Part shown: piece by piece, positions 9,022 to 17,891 of the stretch
Layout of the letters: each line of letters opens with the position of its first letter
How positions within the stretch are numbered: position 1 is the first letter of the stretch
NCBI GenBank assembly: GCA_963836665.1
Contig: CAWIKL010000001.1
Location: 3,941,160 to 4,005,159, forward strand
Direction of reading: 5' to 3'
DNA length: 64,000 bases
From: JAICSD01 sp963836665
GTDB lineage: Bacteria > Acidobacteriota > Vicinamibacteria > Vicinamibacterales > 2-12-FULL-66-21
Translations under genes and position numbers: made by a program
The notes under the pieces: generated by a model
Seen by the model: the letters and a program-made list of their open reading frames with translations, nothing else
Told to the model about the DNA's origin: nothing
Databases searched by the model: none

Positions 9022-10314
9022 ATGCGACGACTTGCCGCGCTCTCCATCTCGCTGTTGCCGTTGGTAGTCTCGGCCCAGGGGCGCTCGGCGCCGGCTGTAG
9101 CCGACTCGACGACGGTGATACGGCCGGCGCGCGTCTTCGACGGCGATTCGATGCACGAAGGCTGGGCGGTACGCGTACGGGGTGATCGCATCGAGTCGGT
9201 AGGACCAGTGGCGACGATCAATACAGCGGGTGCCTTGGCCGTCGACCTGCCGGGGATGACGCTGCTCCCCGGCCTCGTCGAAGGGCACTCGCACGTGCTG
9301 CTGCATCCTTATAACGAGACGACCTGGAACGACCAGGTGCTGCACGAGAGCCTCGGCGTGCGCATTGCGCGCGCGACCAATCACTTGCGCGCGACACTGA
9401 TGGCGGGCTTCACCACGATCCGTGACCTCGGCACGGAGGGCGCCGCCTATGCCGACGTCGAGCTGAAGCAGGCGGTCGACCAGGGCATCATCCCCGGTCC
9501 GCGCATGATCGTCGTGACGCGCGCCATCGTCGCCACCGGCAGTTATGGTCCGAAGGGCTTTTCGCTCGAGTGGCGCGTGCCGCAGGGGGCCGAAGAGGCG
9601 GATGGCAACGATCTCGTTCGCGTCGTGCGCGACCAGATTGGACACGGCGCGGACTGGATCAAGATCTACGCCGACTACCGCTGGGGCGCGAACGGAACGG
9701 CGGCGCCGACCTTCTCGATCGATGAGATCAAGACGATCGTCGACACGGCCCGAAGCAGCGGCCGGCCGGTGGTCGCGCATTCGTCGACCGCGGAGGGCAT
9801 GCGCCGCGCCGTCCTCGGCGGCGTCGAAACCATCGAGCACGGCGACGCCGGCACGCCGGAGGTGTTCCGGCTCATGAAGGAGCACAACGTTGCGCTCTGT
9901 CCGACGCTCGCCGCCGGGGATGCCACCACGCAATACGCGGGCTGGAAGAAAGGCGAGCAGCCCGATCCCCCGGGGATCCAGCGCAAGCGTGCCAGCTTCA
10001 AGGCGGCGCTCGACGCCGGCGTCACCATCATCAGCGGCAGCGACGTCGGCGTCTACACCCACGGCGACAACGCACGCGAGGTTGAGATGATGGTGAACTA
10101 CGGTATGCCGGCCGCCGACGCGCTCAAGAGCGCGACCTCCGTCGCCGCGAAGGTGCTGCACTGGGAGAACCGCATCGGCATGGTGAAGGAAGGCTTGCTC
10201 GCCGATCTCGTCGCCGTCGACGGTGACCCGATCAGCGACATTACCGCCCTGCATCGCGTCAAGTTCGTCATGAAGGGCGGCACGGCCTACGTTACGCCAG
10301 CGCCAGCGAAGTAG
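9022..10314 (+). CDS. Secreted metal-dependent amidohydrolase (imidazolonepropionase/prolidase-like)
   Basis: 430 residues with a signal peptide (LAALSISLLPLVVSAQG). The amidohydrolase metal ligands are intact: EGHSHVLL (HxH), DWIKIYADY (bridging Lys), VVAHSSTAEG and TIEHGD (two His), and SGSDVG (Asp). This is the group containing Xaa-Pro/Xaa-Arg dipeptidases that act outside the cytosol, which would suit its place directly behind an M14 peptidase. The ATG at 9022 has AAGGA about 9 bases upstream. Confidence 0.87.
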   Translation: MRRLAALSISLLPLVVSAQGRSAPAVADSTTVIRPARVFDGDSMHEGWAVRVRGDRIESVGPVATINTAGALAVDLPGMTLLPGLVEGHSHVLLHPYNETTWNDQVLHESLGVRIARATNHLRATLMAGFTTIRDLGTEGAAYADVELKQAVDQGIIPGPRMIVVTRAIVATGSYGPKGFSLEWRVPQGAEEADGNDLVRVVRDQIGHGADWIKIYADYRWGANGTAAPTFSIDEIKTIVDTARSSGRPVVAHSSTAEGMRRAVLGGVETIEHGDAGTPEVFRLMKEHNVALCPTLAAGDATTQYAGWKKGEQPDPPGIQRKRASFKAALDAGVTIISGSDVGVYTHGDNAREVEMMVNYGMPAADALKSATSVAAKVLHWENRIGMVKEGLLADLVAVDGDPISDITALHRVKFVMKGGTAYVTPAPAK

Positions 10315-10318
10315 CTGA

Positions 10319-11986
10319 CTACGACGGCCGCTTGTAGATGACGCTGCCGTCGAAAATCGTCATGACGACTTCCGCTGCCGACAACTGATCGGGCCCGGCG
10401 AAGATGTCGGTCGAGAGGATGACGAGATCGGCGAGCATGCCGGGCTTGAGCGTGCCCTTGCGGTGATCGTCGAACGACGCCCACGCGGCGCCCGATGTCC
10501 ACGCGTTGATTGCCGACTTCAGCGTCAGCGCTTCGCCCGCGTGCATCTCGGGACGGCGGACCGCGGCGCGGATGGCATCGAGCGGCTCGAGCGGCAGGAC
10601 CGGCCAGTCGCTGCCGAAGGCCAAGTGGGCGCCGGCGGCACTGAGGCTGCGCGCTGGCCAGCCGAACGGCAGCCGCTCCGCTCCGACCTCTCCCGACCAG
10701 GTGGTCAGCCCCGCCGTCGCGTGCAGCGGCTGCATCGACGCGACGACGCCGAGCGCACCGAAGCGCGGGATGTCTTCCGGATCGATCACCGAGAGGTCTT
10801 CGATTCGGTGCCGCGGCGGCCGCGCGCCATTGGCGCTCTTGGCGACGGCGCCGTAGGCGTCGAGCGCCGCCCGCACCGCGCGATCGCCGCCCGCTTCGAT
10901 CGCGATCTGCCAGCCGCGCGCGTCGAGCGCGGCCACCAGCTTCGACAGCTCCGCCGCCGGCAGCAGCATCGTGCCGTCGCCGGCGCCCTTCGGCGCGTAC
11001 GGCGCGAGCATGGCGGCGCTCTCCGTGGCGACCGATCCGTCGAGCGCGACCGCTGCCAGCCCGGTCTTCAACAACGGATCGTCGGGATAGCGTTTCCCGA
11101 TCGCGTCGAGATCGTCGAGGCCGGTGTGCGCAGCCTGGACGGCCGCGTAGACCCGCAGCGTCAGCGTGCCGGCGTCCCGCGCCGCGTCGTAGAGGTCGAG
11201 ATCGCCGGCGGCGGCGCCGAGGTCCTGAACGCTGGTGATGCCGCGCTGCGCCGCGTCGCGAATCGCGAGCTGCAGCGCCTTGGCGCGTTCCTCGCGCGTC
11301 GGCGGCGGCACGACGCGATCGACGAGTGCCATCGCGCTGTCCTCGAGCAGCCCGGTCGGATCACCGCGGCGATCGCGCCCGATGACCCCGTTGGCGGGAT
11401 TCGGCGTCTTTCTGGTGATACCCGCCGCCTGCAGCGCTTTCGTGTTCACCCACAGTGCGTGGCCGTCCTCGGCGAGCAGCCGCCCCGGCCGGTCGCTGAC
11501 GGCGGCGTCGAGCTGGGCGCGCGTCGGCGCGTCGGCGAAGGCGTCGTAGGACCAGCCGCCGCCAGTCACCCAACCCGCGTCGGGATGCGCGGCGATCCAC
11601 TCAGTGATGCGCGACTGGATGTCGTCGAGAGTCGCGGCGCCGTGCAGCTGGACGCCGTCGCGGGCGAGACCGCCGGCGATCAGCGATACGTGTGCATCGT
11701 CGAATCCCGGCAGTACGGCGGCGCCCTGCGCGTCGACGACTGTCGTCTGCGGTTGGCGCAAGCGCAGGATCTCGCGCTCGGCGCCGATCCTGAGAATCTT
11801 GGTGCCGCGGATCGCGACGGCGTCGGCGACGGTGCCGAGATCGTCGGCGGCGTAGACCTTGGCGTTGTGGATGATGAGGTCGATCGGCCCGCTGTTGTCG
11901 TCGCGCTGTGCCCCGACGATGAGCCCCGCGACGAGTGTCGTTCCGACAATGGCGACGACGAGGAGGGCGGCAAGACGCGTTGCCAT
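10319..11986 (-). CDS. YtcJ/NfdA-type amidohydrolase with substituted metal ligands
   Basis: 555 residues with an N-terminal membrane anchor or signal (LAALLVVAIVGTTLVAGLIVG), then the YtcJ-like fold: PIDLIIHNAKVY, VLPGFDDAHVSL, GGGWSYDAF, the long insertion domain and LAFGSDWPVLPLEPL at the C-terminus. The usual metal ligands are mostly absent. The HxH pair reads H99-x-S101, the Lys segment before ALDGS has no Lys, the HAIGD His is Glu (IEAGGD, about 364), and the EHA His is Asp (RIED, about 397). The final Asp is kept. It converges on the canonical amidohydrolase, with 4 bp between stops. It may be catalytically altered or inactive. Confidence 0.8.
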   Translation of the reverse strand: MATRLAALLVVAIVGTTLVAGLIVGAQRDDNSGPIDLIIHNAKVYAADDLGTVADAVAIRGTKILRIGAEREILRLRQPQTTVVDAQGAAVLPGFDDAHVSLIAGGLARDGVQLHGAATLDDIQSRITEWIAAHPDAGWVTGGGWSYDAFADAPTRAQLDAAVSDRPGRLLAEDGHALWVNTKALQAAGITRKTPNPANGVIGRDRRGDPTGLLEDSAMALVDRVVPPPTREERAKALQLAIRDAAQRGITSVQDLGAAAGDLDLYDAARDAGTLTLRVYAAVQAAHTGLDDLDAIGKRYPDDPLLKTGLAAVALDGSVATESAAMLAPYAPKGAGDGTMLLPAAELSKLVAALDARGWQIAIEAGGDRAVRAALDAYGAVAKSANGARPPRHRIEDLSVIDPEDIPRFGALGVVASMQPLHATAGLTTWSGEVGAERLPFGWPARSLSAAGAHLAFGSDWPVLPLEPLDAIRAAVRRPEMHAGEALTLKSAINAWTSGAAWASFDDHRKGTLKPGMLADLVILSTDIFAGPDQLSAAEVVMTIFDGSVIYKRPS

Positions 11987-12047
11987 GGCCTGAGGGCGGA
12001 TTCTATCACCGTGGGCACTGTCCTTTGCATGCTACAGTTCCCGCCAC

Positions 12048-13460
12048 TTGCCTCTAGCCGACGAAACGAGCGCGCGCCTCGCAGACACCCCGGACGAGGG
12101 CCTGATCCGCGCGCTCGGACTGGGTTCCGCCGTGCTGTTCGTGATGGGCAGCGTAATCGGGTCGGGCATCTTCATGACGACCGGCGTCATGGCCCAGACG
12201 CTCCCGTCGCCGGGGCTGCTCCTGCTGGCCTGGTTGTGCGGGGGAGTCGTCGCGCTGACCGGCGGCCTCACCTACGCCGAGCTCGGGGGGATGTTTCCGC
12301 GCTCAGGTGGCATCTACATCTACTTGCGCGAGGCGTTCGGGCCGCTGCTCGCTTACCTGTACGGCTGGGCGGCACTGCTCATTTTTTTCAGTGGCGGGAT
12401 TGCGGCGGTCTCGGTGGGCTTCGCAGACTACCTCAGCTACTTCCTCCCCGGCCTGTCATCGTCGCGCGTGCTGCTGACGATGCCGACTCCGATCGGAGCA
12501 TGGACGCTGTCGGCGGCGCAGGTCGTCGCTGTCGCCTGCATCACCGGCCAGGCGTGGATCAACTATGTCGGCGTCCGTAGCGGCAATCGCGTCAATGTCG
12601 CGATCACCATCGCCAAGGTGGCGGGCCTCGCGTCGCTGCCGATCATGGCGCTGGTCGCGTCGCAGACGACGCCGGCCTGGACGCCGGTGGTGCCCGCCGT
12701 CGACCGTCCGGCGGTCGCGTTCGGCGTCGTGATGATTGCCGTGCTGTGGGCGAACGACGCCTGGTATTGCGTGACGTGGATTGCTGGCGAGATGAAGGAC
12801 CCGCAGCGCAATCTCCCGCGCGCGCTCTTTTACGGGATTTCCCTCTTGACGGTGGTCTATCTCGCCGTCAACGTGGCCTACCTGTACGCGCTGCCGATGG
12901 ATCAACTCCGCGGTGTCAGGCGCGTCGCCGAACACGCTGCGACCGCCATGGTCGGCAGGCGCGGCGCGACCTTCGTCGCGCTCACCGTCGTCCTGTCGAC
13001 GTTTGGCTGCAACGTCGCGGCGATTCTTGCCGGGGCCCGGCTGCTCTTCGCGATGGCGCGCGACCGCGTGTTCATGCCGGCGGCGGCACGCATCCATCCG
13101 GTCTATCGCACGCCGCACATCGCCATCGTCGCGCTGGCCTCGTGGTCGGCGCTGCTGGCGCTGTCGGGCACCTACGAGCAGCTCTTCACCTATGTGATAT
13201 TTGCCTCGAACCTGTTGCACGTGATCGGGGCCTTTGGCGTGTTCAGGCTGCGACGGCGGCGCCCGGATCTTCCGCGCCCGTATCGCGTGTGGGGCTACCC
13301 GGTCGTGCCGATCGTGTTCATCGTTGCGTCGGGAGCGGTCGTGCTCAACACACTGGTCGAGCGGCCCAAGGAGTCGCTCGCCGGACTGGGGCTCCTCGCG
13401 TTGGGCGTTCCGTTCTTCATCCTCTCGAAACGGGGCGCCAACGCGGAGCGCACGACATGA
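12048..13460 (+). CDS. APC-superfamily amino acid permease
   Basis: 470 residues with about twelve membrane helices. The first helix carries the APC signature GSVIGSGIFMTTG (unwound Gly-rich segment), followed by TGGLTYAELGGMFPRSGG and IYLREAFGPLLAYLYGW, all typical of the LAT/basic amino acid transporter branch. It imports or exchanges amino acids across the inner membrane. The likely start is a TTG at 12048; no ATG lies near. The stop overlaps the next gene's ATG (ATGA). Confidence 0.88.
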   Translation: MPLADETSARLADTPDEGLIRALGLGSAVLFVMGSVIGSGIFMTTGVMAQTLPSPGLLLLAWLCGGVVALTGGLTYAELGGMFPRSGGIYIYLREAFGPLLAYLYGWAALLIFFSGGIAAVSVGFADYLSYFLPGLSSSRVLLTMPTPIGAWTLSAAQVVAVACITGQAWINYVGVRSGNRVNVAITIAKVAGLASLPIMALVASQTTPAWTPVVPAVDRPAVAFGVVMIAVLWANDAWYCVTWIAGEMKDPQRNLPRALFYGISLLTVVYLAVNVAYLYALPMDQLRGVRRVAEHAATAMVGRRGATFVALTVVLSTFGCNVAAILAGARLLFAMARDRVFMPAAARIHPVYRTPHIAIVALASWSALLALSGTYEQLFTYVIFASNLLHVIGAFGVFRLRRRRPDLPRPYRVWGYPVVPIVFIVASGAVVLNTLVERPKESLAGLGLLALGVPFFILSKRGANAERTT

Positions 13461-14389
13461 AGATTGTCATTCTTGGGTCCGGAGCGGTCGGCGGCTACTA
13501 CGGCGCCCGCCTCGCGCGCGCCGGGCACGACGTCACCTTTATCGCCCGCGGCGCGCATCTCGAGGCCATCCGCGCGCGCGGTCTCGAGATCCGCAGTCCC
13601 ATTCTCGGCGACTTCACCGTGACCGCGCGCGCTGAGGAGGACACGACGCGCATCGGGCCGGTCGATCTCGTGCTGTTCGCCGTCAAGGCCTACGACAACA
13701 CGTCGGCGCTGCCGTTGCTGGCGCCGCTTCTCGGTGCCGCCACCGCCGTGCTCACCGTGCAAAACGGCGTCGACAGCGCCGACGAGGTCGCCGCCGCTGC
13801 CGGTGCGGCGCGCACGCTCGCCGGCAGCACCTATATCGCGACCGCGCTCGAATCGCCCGGCCGTATCGTGCAGACCGGCGATCACCGCCGCATCGTGTTC
13901 GGCGAGGCCTTTGGCGATCTGCCGCGCTTGACGCCGCGAGTGCGGGCGATTGACGAGGCCTTCGCTGCCGCTGACATCCAGTCGTTCCCGGTCGGGGATG
14001 GCCGCGTCCCGGTCTGGGAGAAGTTCGTCTTTCTCGCCGCCCTCGCCGGTTTCACTGGCGCGGCCCGCCTGCCGATCGGCCCGATCTGGCGCGATCCGTT
14101 CACCCGCACGCAGTTCTTGGCCGCCTGCCGCGAGATCGACGCGGTCGCGCGTGCCGCCGGCGTGCCGATCGTGGCCGACGTGGTCGAGCGCATCGGGCCC
14201 TACATCGACACGATCCCCGCGACGATGCGCTCATCACTATTGATCGATCTGCAGGCGGGGAAGCGGATCGAGGTCGAGGCCCTGCAGGGGAGCGTCGTCC
14301 GCCGCGCCGCGGCATTGGGCGTCCCGGTGCCGATCATGGCCACGCTTTATGCCGTCCTCAAGCCCCATGCTGCGGCTCAGTCGGGATAA
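13457..14389 (+). CDS. panE: 2-dehydropantoate 2-reductase family protein
   Basis: 310 residues with the ketopantoate reductase pattern: MKIVILGSGAVGGYYGARLA (NADPH-binding GxGxxG), LVLFAVKAYD containing the catalytic-site Lys of helix 3, TVQNGVDS, and a C-terminal helical domain with WEKFVFLAALAGFTG (Lys and Asn-equivalent region) and TMRSSLLIDLQAGKRIEVEAL. It reduces 2-dehydropantoate to pantoate with NADPH for coenzyme A synthesis, or a similar 2-oxoacid; paralogues of unknown substrate are common. It starts in the stop codon of the permease gene (ATGA overlap). Confidence 0.85.
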   Translation: MKIVILGSGAVGGYYGARLARAGHDVTFIARGAHLEAIRARGLEIRSPILGDFTVTARAEEDTTRIGPVDLVLFAVKAYDNTSALPLLAPLLGAATAVLTVQNGVDSADEVAAAAGAARTLAGSTYIATALESPGRIVQTGDHRRIVFGEAFGDLPRLTPRVRAIDEAFAAADIQSFPVGDGRVPVWEKFVFLAALAGFTGAARLPIGPIWRDPFTRTQFLAACREIDAVARAAGVPIVADVVERIGPYIDTIPATMRSSLLIDLQAGKRIEVEALQGSVVRRAAALGVPVPIMATLYAVLKPHAAAQSG

Positions 14390-14398
14390 ACTCCATCT

Positions 14399-15079
14399 AT
14401 GAAGAGACTGCTCATCGCGTTCCTCGCGCTGTCGACCACGCTCGCGGCGCAGGGCAAGGAAGAAGATCGTCTGCGCGCCTGCGCCACGGTGATCAAGGAA
14501 GTCCTGGCGATTCCCGACAACATTCCCAAGGATCTGCTCGACAAGGCGGAATGCGTCGTTGTCTTTCCCGGCGTGAAGAAGTTCGCGATCGGCGTCGGCG
14601 GCAGCTACGGCCGCGGCGCGATGACCTGCCGCACCGGCGAGGACTTCAGGGGACCGTGGAGCGCGCCGACGCTGATGGCGCTCGAAGGCGGCAGCATCGG
14701 CCTGCAGCTGGGCGGCCAGGAAACCGACTTCGTCATCCTGGTCATGAACGAGCGCGGCGCGTCTTCCGTGTTGAGCAGCAAGGTCAAGCTCGGTGCCGAC
14801 GCTTCCGCGGCCGCTGGACCGAAAGGCCGCACCGCCGCTGCCGCTACCGATATCGTGATGAAGGCTGAGATGCTGTCCTACTCGCGCGCGCGCGGTCTTT
14901 TCGCCGGCGTGTCGCTCGAGGGATCGACGCTCCGTCCCGACAACGAAGGGAACACGCTGGTCTATGGCAGCGCGATGCCGGCGAAAGAGATCGTGAAGGG
15001 AACCGTCGCCGTCCCGTCAGCCGCCAAGGTCATGATCGAGACGCTCGACACGCACTCCCCGCGGAACCAGCCCAAATAG
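14399..15079 (+). CDS. SYLF (YSC84) lipid-binding domain protein, exported
   Basis: 226 residues with a signal peptide (MKRLLIAFLALSTTLAAQG). The SYLF/YSC84 domain is clear: IPKDLLDKAECVVVFPGVKK, GVGGSYGRGAMTCRTG, and GLQLGGQETDFVILVMNE. Proteins of this family bind phosphoinositides in eukaryotes; bacterial members are exported and poorly characterised. The start lies 9 bp past the panE-like gene on the same strand, so it is probably in the same transcript. Confidence 0.87.
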   Translation: MKRLLIAFLALSTTLAAQGKEEDRLRACATVIKEVLAIPDNIPKDLLDKAECVVVFPGVKKFAIGVGGSYGRGAMTCRTGEDFRGPWSAPTLMALEGGSIGLQLGGQETDFVILVMNERGASSVLSSKVKLGADASAAAGPKGRTAAAATDIVMKAEMLSYSRARGLFAGVSLEGSTLRPDNEGNTLVYGSAMPAKEIVKGTVAVPSAAKVMIETLDTHSPRNQPK

Positions 15080-15087
15080 TCCGCGAC

Positions 15088-15645
15088 TCAGTCGTGGTAG
15101 TGGAGGTCCTTGCGCGCCCGGCGGTACGACCCGTCCGCGGCCGGCTCGTAGACGTGGCAGTGATCCATCTCGCCGCCGTAGACGTGCAGCGTTACTGACG
15201 GCGTCGGCGCGGCGTTGGCCAGCGTGTGGTATTCGAACGGCGGGATCAGGCATCCCGCCGTGCCCCGGCCGGCGACGACGCGGTTGCGCCGTTCGAACCG
15301 AAAGGCGCCCTCTTCATGCGAGAGCAGGTCGTACTGCGACACCTCCATGGTGCCCTCGACGACGCATTCGACGCACCAGATGCCGGCGTGATCGTGGAGA
15401 GCCGTCTTCTGCTCCGGGCCCCACGTCATCACCACCATCGTGTACTGCCCCTCCGGATCCCGATGGAACAGCCGTCGCGCATACATATCGGGCCGAGGCA
15501 CCCTGAAGGCATCCGGTACGTCGAGGCTTCCCGACTGGATCGCATCGATCAGGACCGCCTTGACCATCTCGGGCACATGCGTGGACGACTGATTGTGGAT
15601 GACGGCATCGAGCCTGGCGCGGACCTCGGCGGATGGTTGCATCAT
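15088..15645 (-). CDS. Cysteine dioxygenase type I-like protein
   Basis: 185 residues of cupin type. The metal site is seen as HDHAGIWCVECVVEGTMEV (HxH plus the family Cys/Glu region) and a third His in FEYHTLANAAPTPSVTLHVY. Cysteine dioxygenases oxidise cysteine to cysteine sulfinate using Fe(II) and O2; relatives use 3-mercaptopropionate. Size fits. It is divergent from a TauE/SafE exporter, consistent with sulfite arising from cysteine and being exported. The start is one of two adjacent ATGs (15645 or 15642). Confidence 0.82.
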   Translation of the reverse strand: MMQPSAEVRARLDAVIHNQSSTHVPEMVKAVLIDAIQSGSLDVPDAFRVPRPDMYARRLFHRDPEGQYTMVVMTWGPEQKTALHDHAGIWCVECVVEGTMEVSQYDLLSHEEGAFRFERRNRVVAGRGTAGCLIPPFEYHTLANAAPTPSVTLHVYGGEMDHCHVYEPAADGSYRRARKDLHYHD

Positions 15646-15706
15646 AAAAACGCTGGAACATACGCTAAGATTTTTTGATGGACGTCCGGGCGGATCATAC
15701 ACCTGC

Positions 15707-16528
15707 ATGAGCCTGGTCGCGATTGCCGCGGTGGCCGCGGCCGGCTCGGTCGCCGGGGCGCTCGGTTCGCTGCTCGGTATCGGCGGCGGGGTGTTTCTCG
15801 TGCCGTTCCTGAATGCCGGCCTTGGCATCGATTTCAGGGTCGCCGCCGCCACCGGCCTGATGACGGTGATCGCCACATCGAGCGTCGTCTCCGCCGGCCG
15901 GGCCGGGCGCAACCTGATCAACCTGCGGCTGGGCATGCTGCTGGAAGTGGCGACCACGATCGGCGGTCTCCTCGCCGCCATCACGGTCGCGGGTCTGTCG
16001 AATCACACCCTGAACTTGATCTTCGCCGTCGTCACCAGCGCGATTGCCATCCTGATGCTGTCGCGCCTCGATCGCCGCAACGTGCTCGAGGCGTCGATGT
16101 CGCCCGGGACTCTTGGCGGCCGCTTTCATGACGACGACACCGGCCGAGACGTCGTCTATCGGGTGATCCGGCTGCCGCTCGGCATGACGGCGTCATTCCT
16201 CGCCGGTTACGTCTCGGGTACGCTCGGCATCGGCGGTGGCATTCTCAAGGTGCCGGTGCTCAACGCCTGGTGCGGCGTGCCGATGCGCGTCGCGGCGGCA
16301 ACCAGCGCGCTGATGATCGGCGTCACCGCCGCGGCATCGGCGCCGCAGTATTTCGCCCGCGGCGAAGTCAATCCGCCGGTGGCGGCCGCGGCCGTCATCG
16401 GCGTCCTGCTCGGCTCGCGTGTCGGATTTCATTTCAGCAGCCGCGCCCGCGTCAAGTGGTTGAAGGTGTTGATGGCGATCGTGCTTGCCGCGGTATCGAT
16501 CCTCTATTTCAAGAAGGCCTTGGCATGA
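15707..16528 (+). CDS. TauE/SafE family sulfite/anion exporter
   Basis: 273 residues, about eight membrane helices in two halves. Each half has the family motif: SLLGIGGGVFLVPFL near residue 25 and GTLGIGGGILKVPVL near residue 175. TauE/SafE proteins export sulfite, sulfonates or related anions. It overlaps the downstream DUF1634 gene (ATGA), a common partnership. Divergence from a cysteine dioxygenase-like gene and closeness to a PsrA-like molybdoenzyme support a sulfur-anion role. Confidence 0.87.
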   Translation: MSLVAIAAVAAAGSVAGALGSLLGIGGGVFLVPFLNAGLGIDFRVAAATGLMTVIATSSVVSAGRAGRNLINLRLGMLLEVATTIGGLLAAITVAGLSNHTLNLIFAVVTSAIAILMLSRLDRRNVLEASMSPGTLGGRFHDDDTGRDVVYRVIRLPLGMTASFLAGYVSGTLGIGGGILKVPVLNAWCGVPMRVAAATSALMIGVTAAASAPQYFARGEVNPPVAAAAVIGVLLGSRVGFHFSSRARVKWLKVLMAIVLAAVSILYFKKALA

Positions 16529-16830
16529 TCGAGCGTGCCGACGACGAGGCGATCGAGAAACTGGAGCTACAGGTCGGCCGTTTGCTCGAAACCGGCGTGC
16601 TGATCGCATCGGCGTGCCTGGCGGCGGGCCTCGCCTGGTGGTTGGTCGCGGGCGATACGCACCCGGTCCATCAGCTCCTCACCGTCGGCTTGATCGTGCT
16701 GATGCTGACACCGCTCGCGCGCGTGCTCGCCTCGCTCGTGGCCTACCTGCGTTTGCGCGACTGGTTCTTCGTCGCCACGACGGTGATGGTGTTTGTCGTT
16801 CTGGTCGCCGCCTGGGTGCTGAAGTCCTAG
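16525..16830 (+). CDS. DUF1634 small membrane protein
   Basis: 101 residues with three predicted membrane helices: LETGVLIASACLAAGLAWWL, LLTVGLIVLMLTPLARVLASL and WFFVATTVMVFVVLVAAWVL. This matches DUF1634, which is almost always encoded beside TauE/SafE exporters and may be an accessory subunit. The start overlaps the exporter's stop; the end overlaps the convergent GAF gene by 4 bp. Confidence 0.8.
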   Translation: MIERADDEAIEKLELQVGRLLETGVLIASACLAAGLAWWLVAGDTHPVHQLLTVGLIVLMLTPLARVLASLVAYLRLRDWFFVATTVMVFVVLVAAWVLKS

Positions 16831-17891
16831 AGCTCGGTTTGCGCGGCCGAGCCGAACGCTTCCGGGCTCGATGGAATCCCCGGTTGCGAGATCGCCATTG
16901 CCGCCTCCACCTCGCGCATCCGCTCGCTCGCGGCGGCGCGCATCTTCTCGAGCAGCCCCGCGATCCGCTGCGCCTGGCGGACGACGGTCGCCAGGTCCCG
17001 CTGCAGGTTGGGATCGGGATAGCCGCGCTCGAGGAGATCGCAGTGGCCGATGATCGTCTGCAGGGCGCTGTTGATCTCGGCGGCGATCGCCAGCGTCAGC
17101 TCTGACATCGCCTCCATCGAGCGGTACTTGCCCAGCGTGCCTTGCAGCTGCTGCGCGATGACCGCGACGGCGAAGACCTCGGCGATCGGCTGGATTGCGG
17201 CGGCGTGCTCAGGCCGGTAGCTGCGCTTGGCCCGTTGCACCAGGTTGAGCGTGCCGACCACGCGTCCCTTCGAGACGAGCGGCACGATCATCACGGAGCC
17301 GAAACCGGAGCTGTGCAGCAGGTTGGCGTCGAGGAAGTCCGCGGCCGCTTCCGCCATGTCGCCGACGATCAGCGCCTCGCGTGACCGGATGACAGTGCCG
17401 AGCAGCGTCTGCTCGACCTTGAACACGACCTCCGGGCGCGGCCGTGTACGGCGTTCCTCCTCGTGCACGCGCGCCGTGTAGGTCTGGAACTCCTGGCCGT
17501 TCTCCGTGAGCAGCGCCAGGCCGACGCGATCGCACGGCACCAGCCGCGCGATCCGCGAGGCCAGCGACTGGAAGGCGAGCGTGACGTCGATCGAGCGCGC
17601 GATGATTTCCAGCATCGCGTTCTGTGTCTGCAGCTGCTCGAGCTCGCCGAGCGTGGCCTCGTGCGTGTCTTCCTGCGCGCGGATGCGCTGCGCCAGCGTG
17701 CCGATGCGGCGCGTCGCCAGCGAGGCCAGGATCAGCATCACCGTCCACGCCGCCACGACCTGGATGAGGACGCCCGGGCGCGTCGGAACACCGCCGGCGA
17801 CGATCCACGCGATTGCCTCGATGACCCCGAATAGGACGATCAACCCCCAGATAGCCCAGAGCGGTGCCCTGTGGCCGCGCAATGAAATCAT
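16827..17891 (-). CDS. Membrane-anchored GAF-domain protein with HisKA-like remnant
   Basis: 354 residues: two membrane helices (about 10-75), a coiled-coil (QRIRAQEDTHEATLGELEQLQTQNAML), a GAF domain (about 120-255) with FGSVMIVPLVSKGRVVGTLNLV, and a helical segment LTLAIAAEINSALQTIIGHC that looks like a histidine-kinase dimerisation helix. The phospho-accepting His is replaced (IAAEIN instead of the usual AHEIN) and there is no ATPase domain, so it cannot be an ordinary histidine kinase. It starts in the stop codon of the molybdoenzyme gene (ATGA at 17888-17891), suggesting it senses or regulates that enzyme. Confidence 0.72.
   Translation of the reverse strand: MISLRGHRAPLWAIWGLIVLFGVIEAIAWIVAGGVPTRPGVLIQVVAAWTVMLILASLATRRIGTLAQRIRAQEDTHEATLGELEQLQTQNAMLEIIARSIDVTLAFQSLASRIARLVPCDRVGLALLTENGQEFQTYTARVHEEERRTRPRPEVVFKVEQTLLGTVIRSREALIVGDMAEAAADFLDANLLHSSGFGSVMIVPLVSKGRVVGTLNLVQRAKRSYRPEHAAAIQPIAEVFAVAVIAQQLQGTLGKYRSMEAMSELTLAIAAEINSALQTIIGHCDLLERGYPDPNLQRDLATVVRQAQRIAGLLEKMRAAASERMREVEAAMAISQPGIPSSPEAFGSAAQTEL

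Noticed and set aside
10463..12580. 705-codon plus-strand ORF
   Set aside because: Runs antisense to the YtcJ-like gene and then out of frame through the permease; composition is Arg-rich noise.
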